64,000 nucleotides of DNA from Streptomyces narbonensis (GTDB lineage: Bacteria > Actinomycetota > Actinomycetes > Streptomycetales > Streptomycetaceae): positions 1-64,000 of the forward strand of contig NZ_BMSF01000004.1 in NCBI RefSeq assembly GCF_014649015.1, given 5' to 3'. Position numbers and translations under genes: made by a program. The notes under the pieces are model-generated. The model made no database searches and had not been told where the DNA came from. It was given only the letters and a program-made list of their open reading frames with translations. Below, in pieces: positions 56,752 through 64,000 of the stretch. Position 1 is the first letter of the stretch, and every line of letters starts with the position of its first letter.

Positions 56752-57588
56752 TCAGCAGGTGGGGATCACGGTGCCGTTGTTGTCACGGGCCTCGTCGTTG
56801 CCCCAGCGCGACAGGTAGTAGGCGGAGACGTACGCTCCGCGTCCGTTCTTGCCGGCGTAGACGGTGTCGAGGTCGGTCCGCAGCCACCAGTGGTTGAAGT
56901 TCCCGGAGGCGTCCCGGACCTCCTGGCCCCAGACCTTGCAGTAGACGTAGTTCGTGCCCGCGTTCAGCACGCCCTGGGCGTCGTTGGTGTTGGCCTGGGC
57001 GTAGCCCGTGGCGTTGGCGAAGGTGTCGACCCAGTACTTTCCGCCTCCGCCGCCCGAGCAGCCGTTGTCGCTCGCCAGGTACTTGGATCCGTAGGAGCCC
57101 GGGTAGGGGGCGAGGGAGGCGCCGTTGATGACGATGGGCTGGCCGACGCCGTTGTAGAGCTGCTCGTAGTGGATGTGGGCGCCGGAGCTGTTGCCGGTGG
57201 AGCCGGTGGTTCCGATCTGCTGGCCCTGGGCGACCCAGGCGCCGTTGGCGACGGAGTAGGCGTTGAGGTGGAAGTAGTACGTCTTCCAGCCGCTGCCGTG
57301 GTCGACCACGATGTAGTTGCCCGCGCCGCTCGGCTGGGAGTAGCGGTAGGCGGTGCCGGACGCGGAGGCGAGGACCGGGGTGCCGGCCGTGCCGCCGCCG
57401 TCGGCGCGGATGAAGTCGAGGGCCTGGCGGACCTCGGCGGAGTGGTGGCTGTAGGTCCATTTCTGGCCGCAGGGGTAGGGCGCCTTGAAGAGCGGCGCGG
57501 CCTGGGCGGGGGTGGTCGTGACGAGCGCGGTGAGCAGGCCCGCGACGAGCGCGAGCAGGGTGCCGAGCGGAGTGATCCGGGCACGCAT
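56752..57588 (-). CDS. Secreted M23-family metallopeptidase
   Basis: A 278-residue exported peptidoglycan endopeptidase, ATG 57588 (GGAGGATGC upstream). The signal peptide ends at about residue 30 (TTTPAQA). The M23/LytM domain at about 40-175 shows the zinc ligands: the YSHHSAEVRQALDFI region (His, Asp) and GAHIHYEQ (HxH), with the YIVVDHGSGWKTYYFHLNAY strand. Residues about 185-278 form a Trp/Tyr-rich module of SH3 or carbohydrate-binding type (GYAQANTNDAQGVLNAGTNY, WWLRTDLD) ending in cysteine. It cuts wall cross-bridges. Confidence 0.9.
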   Translation of the reverse strand: MRARITPLGTLLALVAGLLTALVTTTPAQAAPLFKAPYPCGQKWTYSHHSAEVRQALDFIRADGGGTAGTPVLASASGTAYRYSQPSGAGNYIVVDHGSGWKTYYFHLNAYSVANGAWVAQGQQIGTTGSTGNSSGAHIHYEQLYNGVGQPIVINGASLAPYPGSYGSKYLASDNGCSGGGGGKYWVDTFANATGYAQANTNDAQGVLNAGTNYVYCKVWGQEVRDASGNFNHWWLRTDLDTVYAGKNGRGAYVSAYYLSRWGNDEARDNNGTVIPTC

Positions 57589-57719
57589 GCATCCTCCTGG
57601 AACCGAGTGGGGACAAGGGTCGACGCGCGTTGAACGGACCACAGCGTGCCGGAAGATCGCGTGCCGCAGTAGTCCGCGACGACCACACTCGTACGGCCGT
57701 TGTTACGTAGGCTGGACAC

Positions 57720-58124
57720 ATGACCGAACGGAAACCGCCGGGTGTGAGCTTCGAGTCTTTCGTCGACAAGCAGATCCGGGAGGCCTCGGAGCGCGGCGAG
57801 TTCCGCAGCCTGCCCGGTTTCGGGCAGCCTCTGCCCGACGACTCCGCCCCGTACGACGAGCTGTGGTGGATCAAGGGCAAGATGCACAGCGAGGGCGCGT
57901 CCGTACTGCCCCCCTCGCTGGCGCTGCGCAAGGAGGCCGAGGACGCGGAGGAGGCGGTGGCCGCGGCCGTCTCGGAGAGCCAGGTCCGCCGGATCCTCGG
58001 CGAGATCAACACCAAGATCGCCGAAGCCCTCGCCCGGCCGCCGGCCGGACCGCCGCTGAACCTGACGCTCTTCGACGTCGACGCGGTGCTGGAGGGGTGG
58101 CGGGCGGAGAGGAGGCTGCCGTGA
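57720..58124 (+). CDS. DUF1992 (DnaJ-C28-like) protein
   Basis: A 134-residue protein with the DUF1992 pattern: FVDKQIREASERGEFRSLPG, FGQPLPDD, WWIKGKMHSEG and PPSLALRKEAED. The family occurs alone in bacteria and as a module of DnaJC28 in eukaryotes; its biochemistry is unknown. ATG 57720. The DinB-family gene overlaps its stop by four bases, so they are coupled. Confidence 0.9.
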   Translation: MTERKPPGVSFESFVDKQIREASERGEFRSLPGFGQPLPDDSAPYDELWWIKGKMHSEGASVLPPSLALRKEAEDAEEAVAAAVSESQVRRILGEINTKIAEALARPPAGPPLNLTLFDVDAVLEGWRAERRLP

Positions 58125-58636
58125 ACAGCGCCGGTCTGCTGGTCGATGCGTTCGGGCGGGTGCGGGAAACCGTCCACGAGGCCGTGGAGGGGCTGACGGA
58201 GGACGAGCTGGCGGCGCGGGTCGACCCGGACGCCAACTCGGTCGCCTGGCTCGTGTGGCACCTCACCCGGATCCAGGACGACCACCTCGCGGACGCCTTC
58301 GACACGGAGCAGCTGTGGGTGGCGGACGGCTGGGAGAGCCGCTTCGACCTGCCCTTCTCCCGGCGGGCCACGGGATACGGGCAGACGAGCGCCCAGGTCG
58401 GCGCGGTGCGGGCACCGGCGGAGCTGCTGCTCGGCTACCACGACGCCGTGCACGCGCGGACGGTGGAGCTGGTCGGAACGGTGACGAACGCGGACCTGGA
58501 CCGGGTCGTCGACACGGCCTGGGACCCGCCGGTCACCCTGGGCGTCCGGCTCGTCTCGGTGATCGCGGACGACCTCCAGCACGCGGGGCAGGCGGCGTTC
58601 GTCCGGGGAGTGGTGGAGCGGCGCGCGGCGGTGTGA
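58121..58636 (+). CDS. DinB/DUF664-family (mycothiol-transferase-like) protein
   Basis: A 171-residue four-helix protein from GTG 58121, overlapping the DUF1992 stop (GTGA). Metal-binding histidines are in SVAWLVWHLTRIQDDHLADA, with a third in DDLQHAGQAAF. The family transfers low-molecular-weight thiols (mycothiol in actinomycetes) to electrophiles. The substrate is unknown; coupling with DUF1992 may be worth noting. Confidence 0.87.
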   Translation: MNSAGLLVDAFGRVRETVHEAVEGLTEDELAARVDPDANSVAWLVWHLTRIQDDHLADAFDTEQLWVADGWESRFDLPFSRRATGYGQTSAQVGAVRAPAELLLGYHDAVHARTVELVGTVTNADLDRVVDTAWDPPVTLGVRLVSVIADDLQHAGQAAFVRGVVERRAAV

Positions 58637-58750
58637 GGCGGGCCGGGGGCGCAGGGAGCGGTGACCTCCGGCCGTACAACCAAAGATCGTGATGGTGAGT
58701 CAAACAGGTGTGCCATCGGCCATCTCGGCTTTCCATGGGGGGACTTCACC

Positions 58751-61036
58751 TTGCAGAACCGTTTGATCGTCCGTCACCGCCGCCGTCACCTCGCCGCCGC
58801 CGTCACCGCCGTCCTGGCGCTCACGGCCGGTACGGCCCTCGTCGCCACCCCGGCCACGGCGGCCCCCGCCCCCGGCCCGGCGGTCGGACAGAAGGCCGAG
58901 GCGATCGGCACCCTCCCGCAGGACGCGCGGGTCACCGGTGCCGGGGCCACCGGCTTCCTCAGTACGGTCCAGCACTACGACACGTACACCACCGACTTCC
59001 TCTGGACGAAGTACGCAGACGGTTCCACCACCGTCCTCAACAAGCCGAACACCTCCTTCTTCGGCACCGGTTCGGACATCGTCTGGGGCCATCAGGCCGG
59101 TTCGCTCTCGTACTCGATGTACGACATGACGCAGGCGAACACCTCCGCGGGCGGCGTCTCGATGAACAACGGCACCTACGCGCACGGGGCCATCGGCTCG
59201 GGGCTCGTGACCACCACCGAGGACCGCAACACCGGCGCCGTGAGCGTCGCCATCCTCCGCAAGGGCCCCTCCGGCGCACCGGTCTCCACGCCCGTGCCCG
59301 GCATCCCCGGCGACGCCAACCTGATCAAGGTCGTCCTGACGACGCCCGGCACGGCCGTCATCGCGTACGAGACGGGCCGCGCCGAAACGCTCCGCTACCA
59401 CCTGGCCGCCGTGGACACCGTGACCGGCGAGGTCCTGGAGACGCGCCCGGCGAGCTCGCTGGAGTTCGGCGACGTCGCGCTCTCCGCGACCCACTGGTCG
59501 TGGATCGAGTACGACTACCCCGACGGGGACCTCGGCGGGAAGCGCGTCGCCCTCCTCCACACCGCCCCGCGCGGCGGCGGCGCGACCACCACCATCGACC
59601 TGGGCCTCGTCACCGGCGGCGCGTCGATGCGCACGGGCCTCCTGGGCGACTGGGTGACCTACACCAGCGTCGGTGGCTTCCAGTCCACCGGTCCGTCGCC
59701 GTACTACCCGCTGGCCGCCCGCCCCCTCGGCGGCGGGGCGCCGGTCAAACTCCTCGACCACGTCGTCTCCGCGGTCTCGGACACCGACGGCTCCCTCGTC
59801 GTGCGCGGCGGCAGCCTCACCGAGGGCGAGGGCGTCTACAAGGTCACCGCCAACGAAACGGGCGGCGCGCCGACCGTCACCAAGGTCGCGACCTCGAACA
59901 CCCCGACGGCACTCGGGATCGTCTCCCAGGACGCCGCCCCGACCGTGGTCGACCTCGACAAGAACCAGGGCGCGAGGTTCAGCTGGACCCTGACCCAGCC
60001 GAACGTGGATGGCTCGTTCACACTGCGGCACACCCGCACCGGCAAGACCGAGCAGATCTTCATCTCGACCACGGACGGGACTGCCAACCCGGACAACAAG
60101 GCCACGGTCGACTGGTCGGGCAAGCTCGCCTACTCCTCCGTCGCCGCCTTCAACGGCGACTACACCTGGGACCTCCGCCTCAAGCCGCGCAGCGGCATCG
60201 GCCCCGAGCTGAGGAAGACCGGCGCCCTCAAGGTGGTCCGCAAGGCCGCCGCGCACGACTTCTCCGACAACGGCACCCCGGACATCCTGGCCCGGGACTC
60301 CGCCGGCCGGGTGTGGCGCGACGACCTCAACAACAGCGTCTCCGTGGACGGCGTCCCCACGACCGACCACAAGGTGCTCGGATCCGGCTGGAACATCTAC
60401 GACCAGATCGAGGCCGTCGGCAACGTCGCGGGCGCGCCCGTGAGCGACCTCGTCGCCCGGGACAAGGACGGCGTCCTCTGGCTCTACCTCGGCAAGGGCG
60501 ACGGCACCTTCGCGCCCCGCACCAAGATCGGCACCGGCTGGAAGGCGTACAACAAGATCACCGGCGGCAGTGACGTCAACAACGACGGCAAGGCCGACCT
60601 CTTCGCCACCGACACCTCCGGCGTCCTCTGGCTCTACAAGGGCACGGGCAACTGGCAGGCCCCCTACGGCGCGCGGACGCGGGTCGGCGGCGGCTGGGGC
60701 GTCATGAACCAGATCACCGCCACCGGCAACCTCGGCGGCACCGTCCACGGCGACCTCGTCGCCCGTGACACGACCGGTGTCCTCTGGCTGTACCCGAGCA
60801 CGGGCAGCGGCACGTTCGGCACGCGCGTGCGCGTCGGCGGCGGGTGGGGCGGCTACACCCAGCTCGTCGGCACCGGCGACTTCGACCGCGACGGCCGCGC
60901 CGACCTCTTCGCGTACAGCCCGGGCGGCGGCTCGTTCCTCCACCGGGGGACGGGGAACCTCTCGGCGCCGTTCGCCCCGCGCACGAGCATCGGCGTCTAC
61001 CTGCCGGGCTCGACGGCCCACAGCCCGGTCATCTGA
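58751..61036 (+). CDS. Secreted FG-GAP/VCBS-repeat beta-propeller protein (paralogue 1)
   Basis: A 761-residue exported protein. TTG 58751, 8 nt after GGGGGGA, starts the signal peptide (MQNRLIVRHRRRHLAAAV, cleavage near residue 38 at ATAA); a GTG at 58661 would add 30 residues and is less likely. Residues about 55-420 form a beta-rich region of unknown family, and about 515-755 consist of FG-GAP-like repeats of about 50 residues (DLVARDKDGVLWLYLGKGDG, SDVNNDGKADLFATDTSGVL), with the calcium-binding DxNxDGxxD. No catalytic motif is visible. It probably binds sugars, protein or surfaces outside the cell. Closely similar to the gene at 61985. Confidence 0.85.
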   Translation: MQNRLIVRHRRRHLAAAVTAVLALTAGTALVATPATAAPAPGPAVGQKAEAIGTLPQDARVTGAGATGFLSTVQHYDTYTTDFLWTKYADGSTTVLNKPNTSFFGTGSDIVWGHQAGSLSYSMYDMTQANTSAGGVSMNNGTYAHGAIGSGLVTTTEDRNTGAVSVAILRKGPSGAPVSTPVPGIPGDANLIKVVLTTPGTAVIAYETGRAETLRYHLAAVDTVTGEVLETRPASSLEFGDVALSATHWSWIEYDYPDGDLGGKRVALLHTAPRGGGATTTIDLGLVTGGASMRTGLLGDWVTYTSVGGFQSTGPSPYYPLAARPLGGGAPVKLLDHVVSAVSDTDGSLVVRGGSLTEGEGVYKVTANETGGAPTVTKVATSNTPTALGIVSQDAAPTVVDLDKNQGARFSWTLTQPNVDGSFTLRHTRTGKTEQIFISTTDGTANPDNKATVDWSGKLAYSSVAAFNGDYTWDLRLKPRSGIGPELRKTGALKVVRKAAAHDFSDNGTPDILARDSAGRVWRDDLNNSVSVDGVPTTDHKVLGSGWNIYDQIEAVGNVAGAPVSDLVARDKDGVLWLYLGKGDGTFAPRTKIGTGWKAYNKITGGSDVNNDGKADLFATDTSGVLWLYKGTGNWQAPYGARTRVGGGWGVMNQITATGNLGGTVHGDLVARDTTGVLWLYPSTGSGTFGTRVRVGGGWGGYTQLVGTGDFDRDGRADLFAYSPGGGSFLHRGTGNLSAPFAPRTSIGVYLPGSTAHSPVI

Positions 61037-61063
61037 CACCCCGTTCATGTCTCGGGCGGGGTG
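61037..61063 (+). terminator. Hairpin after paralogue 1
   Basis: CACCCCG (61037-61043) pairs with CGGGGTG (61057-61063) directly after the stop. A second hairpin, GGTGCC/GGCACC (61060-61075), competes with it. No T-tract follows. Confidence 0.55.
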
Positions 61064-61136
61064 CCGAACGGCACCACGCCTGACGGTCCTGAGGCATTCC
61101 GGATAGTCGTACAACCTTGCGACGCAATCGGAGGTC

Positions 61137-61169
61137 ATGTGGGTGCGGCGTGGATCACCGCACCCACAT
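61137..61169 (+). promoter_or_regulatory. 12-bp perfect inverted repeat upstream of paralogue 2
   Basis: ATGTGGGTGCGG (61137-61148) pairs perfectly with CCGCACCCACAT (61158-61169), spacer 9. It ends 21 bp before the chosen TTG start. The left arm includes an alternative ATG with a good GGAGG site. It could be a leader hairpin, a terminator or an operator. Confidence 0.6.
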
Positions 61170-61190
61170 CACTTGAGGGAGAACTCCGTC

Positions 61191-61883
61191 TTGTCCCCCA
61201 CCGGTTCGTCCCGTCGCCGCCTCACCACCGCCGTCGCCGTGGCGCTCGCCGCCGCGTGCGTGAGCACGTTCACGACGGGCGGGACGGCCGCCGCCACGGC
61301 GACGACGGCCGTTTCGAGCAGCACGACGCAGCAGGGCGTGGCTTCGCTCCTGCCGAACTCCGTGGTCATCGGCCACGGGGCGACGGGCTTCCTCACGGCG
61401 GGCGGCGACATGAGCGGGGACGGCCGTCCCGACCTCCTCGCCACCGACAAGACCGGTGTCCTGTGGCTCTACAAGGGCACCGGATCCGCCACCGCGCCCT
61501 TCTCGAAGGCCGTACGGATCGGCGGCGGCTGGGGCGTCTACAACAAGATCACCGCCACCGGGAACATCGGTGGCGGCCCCGCCGGAGACCTCATCGCCCG
61601 CGACACCTCCGGCGAGCTCTGGCTCTACCTCGGCAAGGGCGACGGCACCTTCACCGGCCGGACCCGGATCGACACCGGCTGGGACTGGTTCCACGACATC
61701 GTCGCCGTCGGCGACGCCAACCGCGACGGCCGCAACGACCTCGTGGTCAGCCACCGCGGCGAGGGCACGGCGGGCCGGCTCTTCCTCTTCCCGGGCACCG
61801 GCGACTGGCGCGCTCCGTTCTCGCCCGTGGAATCCGTCCTCACGTCGCCGCGGCTCGCCCAGACCGACTCGCGGCTGTTCTGA
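61191..61883 (+). CDS. Secreted FG-GAP-repeat protein (short paralogue 2)
   Basis: A 230-residue exported protein from TTG 61191, 9 nt after GGGAG (alternative: ATG 61137 with GGAGG, adding 18 residues before the signal peptide). After the signal peptide (LTTAVAVALAAACVSTF) it consists almost only of FG-GAP repeats like those at the end of its neighbours (GDMSGDGRPDLLATDKTGVL, DLIARDTSGELWLYLGKGDG). It lacks the large N-terminal domain. It is probably a duplicate that kept or recruited only the repeat part. Confidence 0.82.
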   Translation: MSPTGSSRRRLTTAVAVALAAACVSTFTTGGTAAATATTAVSSSTTQQGVASLLPNSVVIGHGATGFLTAGGDMSGDGRPDLLATDKTGVLWLYKGTGSATAPFSKAVRIGGGWGVYNKITATGNIGGGPAGDLIARDTSGELWLYLGKGDGTFTGRTRIDTGWDWFHDIVAVGDANRDGRNDLVVSHRGEGTAGRLFLFPGTGDWRAPFSPVESVLTSPRLAQTDSRLF

Positions 61884-61984
61884 CCCGGTCAGAAGGAGGA
61901 GAGCGAAGCCGAGCTCCTCATGTACGCGAGCACCGCGTGCCAGCACGCCCTTTGATCACCCACGTCTCAAGAGGAAACGATCCT

Positions 61985-64000
61985 TTGACCATTTCCAGCT
62001 CGTACACCCGGACCCGGACGCCCCGCCGGCACCTCGCCGCCGCCGTCGTCGCCGTCCTGGCCGTCACCGCCGGCACGGCCCTGACGGTGGTCCCGGCCGC
62101 CCACGCGGCCCCCGCGACCGCCACGCAGAACACCCAGGACACGGCGGCCCTCGCCACGCTCCCGAACGACTCGCGGATGGTCAGCGCCGGCTCCACCGGC
62201 TTCCTCACCACGGTCCCGAACTACGCCGGGGACACGGACGAATACCGCTGGACCAACTACGAGACCGGCGCGACCACTCTCCTGAGCGCGCGGGAGACCT
62301 CCTACTCCGGCAACAGTTCCGACATCGTCTTCGAGAGCAAGGCCGCCTCGCTCTCGTACACGGTCCGTGACATGACCCAGCCGGGCAACATGCTCAGGCC
62401 GGCCATCTCGCTGAGCAACGGCTCCTACGTACGTGCCTTCCTCGGCTCGGCGCTCCTGGTCTCGACCGAGGACGACGAAACCGGTGACACCACCTTCGCC
62501 CTGCTCCGCAACACCAACGGCTCCACGAAGTCCACGCCCGTGACCGGGCTGCCGTCCGACGCCCGCTACATCAGAGCCGCCGTCACCGCCCCCGGAACGG
62601 CGACCGTCCGGTACACGACGGGGACGGTCGGCAACGTCCGCAACGGTGTGGCCGTCCTGGACACCCTCACGGGCCAGATCGTGGAGCAGCTCCCCGAGAT
62701 CACCCAGGCGTCGCGCGACTCCACCTTCGCGTCGGCGACCCACTGGACCTGGGTCGAGTACCTCGGCAACGGCCGCGCCCGCCTCGCCACCGCCCCGCGC
62801 GGCGGCGGCGACACGCCCACGTACACCGACCTGGGTCCCCTCGGCGGCGGCTCGGGCCTGCAGACGAGCATCCTCGGCGACTGGGTGGCGTACTCCAGCA
62901 CGCACTACGGCAACCCCGAGTCCCCGTCGGCGCTCTACCCGCTGATGGCCCGCCCCGTCGGCGGTGGCGAGCTGGTCCGGCTCCTCGACCACGTCCAGTC
63001 CGCGACGACCGCCCCCGACGGCTCCCTCGTCGTGCGCGGCGGCACGCTCGCCCAGGGCGAGGGCGTCTACCGGATCACCCCGAACGGCGAGAACGGCGCG
63101 CCGACCGTCGAGATGGTCGCGACCACGAACGCCCCGACGGCGCTCGGTCTCGTCTCCCACGACATCCCCGCCACGGTCGACCTCGACAAGAACGGCGGCC
63201 GGGCCACCTTCAACTTCGTCCTGACCCATTCCTATGTCCAGGGCTCGCTCACCCTGCGGCACGTCCGCACCGGGAAGTCCCAGAAGATCGACTTCAGGAC
63301 CACGGTCGGCAACACGAGCACCGGGAACAAGGTCACGGTCAACTGGTCGGGGCAGACCGACTGGACCGCCGCCTTCAACGGCGACTACACCTGGGAGTTC
63401 CGCGCCACGCCGAACAGCGGCATCGGCCCGGAGCTGACGAAGACCGGCACCTTCAAGGTGGTCCGCAAGGCCGCGCTGCACGACTACAGCGACAACGGCA
63501 CCCCGGACATCCTGTCCCGCGACCCCTCGGGCCGGCTGTGGCGCGACGACGTCCTCAACTTCCGTACGGAGGACGGCGTCCCCACCTCCGAGCACAAGCT
63601 GCTCGGCTCCGGCTGGAACGCCTACACCCAGATCGAGGCCGTCGGGAACGTCGCCGGCGGGCCCGTCTCCGACGTCGTCGCCCGGGACCGGGACGGCGCG
63701 CTCTGGCTGTACCTCGGCAAGGGCGACGGCACCTTCGCGGCCCGGACGAAGATCGGCACCGGCTGGAACACGTACAACAAGATCACCGGCGGCAGTGACG
63801 TCAACGGCGACGGCTGGGCCGACCTCCTCGCCACCGACACCACCGGCGTCCTCTGGGCCTACAAGGGCACGGGCAACTGGCGCGCGCCCTACGGCGCCCG
63901 GACCAAGGTCGGCGGCGGCTGGGGCACCATGAACCAGATCACCGCCGTCGGCAACCTCGGCGGCACCGCGCACGGCGACCTCCTCGCCCGCGACACCGGC
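61985..64000 (+). CDS. Secreted FG-GAP-repeat protein (paralogue 3), cut by window end
   Basis: An open frame of 672 codons from TTG 61985 (GAGGAAA about 8 nt upstream) to the window edge, without a stop. The signal peptide (RRHLAAAVVAVLAVTAGTAL) and domain order are those of the gene at 58751: N-terminal beta-rich region, then FG-GAP repeats from about residue 500 (DNGTPDILSRDPSGRLWRDD, SDVNGDGWADLLATDTTGVL). Long stretches are identical or nearly identical, for example LWLYLGKGDGTFA and SDNGTPDIL, so the two arose by a tandem duplication. About 90 residues are expected beyond the edge. Confidence 0.85.
   Translation, partial: MTISSSYTRTRTPRRHLAAAVVAVLAVTAGTALTVVPAAHAAPATATQNTQDTAALATLPNDSRMVSAGSTGFLTTVPNYAGDTDEYRWTNYETGATTLLSARETSYSGNSSDIVFESKAASLSYTVRDMTQPGNMLRPAISLSNGSYVRAFLGSALLVSTEDDETGDTTFALLRNTNGSTKSTPVTGLPSDARYIRAAVTAPGTATVRYTTGTVGNVRNGVAVLDTLTGQIVEQLPEITQASRDSTFASATHWTWVEYLGNGRARLATAPRGGGDTPTYTDLGPLGGGSGLQTSILGDWVAYSSTHYGNPESPSALYPLMARPVGGGELVRLLDHVQSATTAPDGSLVVRGGTLAQGEGVYRITPNGENGAPTVEMVATTNAPTALGLVSHDIPATVDLDKNGGRATFNFVLTHSYVQGSLTLRHVRTGKSQKIDFRTTVGNTSTGNKVTVNWSGQTDWTAAFNGDYTWEFRATPNSGIGPELTKTGTFKVVRKAALHDYSDNGTPDILSRDPSGRLWRDDVLNFRTEDGVPTSEHKLLGSGWNAYTQIEAVGNVAGGPVSDVVARDRDGALWLYLGKGDGTFAARTKIGTGWNTYNKITGGSDVNGDGWADLLATDTTGVLWAYKGTGNWRAPYGARTKVGGGWGTMNQITAVGNLGGTAHGDLLARDTG

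Overview
The window is chromosomal DNA from a Streptomyces or very close actinomycete. Evidence: very high G+C with strong third-position bias, many GTG and some TTG starts, futalosine-type menaquinone genes, an LAXTG (class E sortase) wall protein, secreted peptidase-inhibitor I36-like proteins, and a 14-gene nuo operon with short overlaps. I found no rRNA, tRNA, CRISPR array, insertion sequence, phage gene or replication origin.

Layout. 1-6.2 kb: the 3' end of a 2-oxoacid:ferredoxin oxidoreductase beta gene, then a leftward operon of one lipoprotein and two Ser/Thr receptor kinases, each with an extracytoplasmic solute-binding sensor domain. 6.2-11.6 kb: a divergent HxlR/quinone-reductase pair, a RarD-type permease, a second HxlR regulator, small enzymes (DUF4291, VOC, DUF1203) and a 28-bp tandem repeat. 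11.9-24.2 kb: secreted M28 aminopeptidase, DUF2092/LolA-like protein, long-chain polyprenyl diphosphate synthase, POT transporter with CocE/NonD hydrolase, LAATG wall protein, fumarylacetoacetase, secreted intradiol dioxygenase with a carbohydrate-binding module, and an AraC regulator. 24.4-40.1 kb: nuoA to nuoN (complex I), one leftward operon ending in a strong terminator. 40.1-41.7 kb: a 660-bp control region with CRP-like sites, shared with a rightward NlpC/P60 cell-wall hydrolase. 41.8-47.7 kb: MacA/MacB-like export system with two cysteine-patterned lipoproteins and a small secreted protein. 47.7-56.1 kb: MenJ-like reductase, I36-like protein coupled to a phosphodiester glycosidase, MenG, a SigE-family sigma factor with a membrane partner, a degenerate amidohydrolase, MqnC and MqnA. 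56.3-58.6 kb: cold-shock gene with a terminator-like hairpin in its leader, M23 peptidase, DUF1992 and DinB proteins. 58.7-64 kb: three tandem FG-GAP-repeat secreted proteins, the last cut by the window end.

How the genes fit together. A respiratory-chain theme runs through the middle: complex I needs menaquinone, and the polyprenyl synthase, MqnA, MqnC, MenG and MenJ-like genes supply tail, ring, methylation and tail saturation. The flanks are envelope and secretome functions (wall hydrolases, wall-anchored protein, lipoproteins, kinase receptors, efflux). Start codons were chosen by ribosome-site spacing, four-base overlaps and signal-peptide position; alternatives are stated where they matter.
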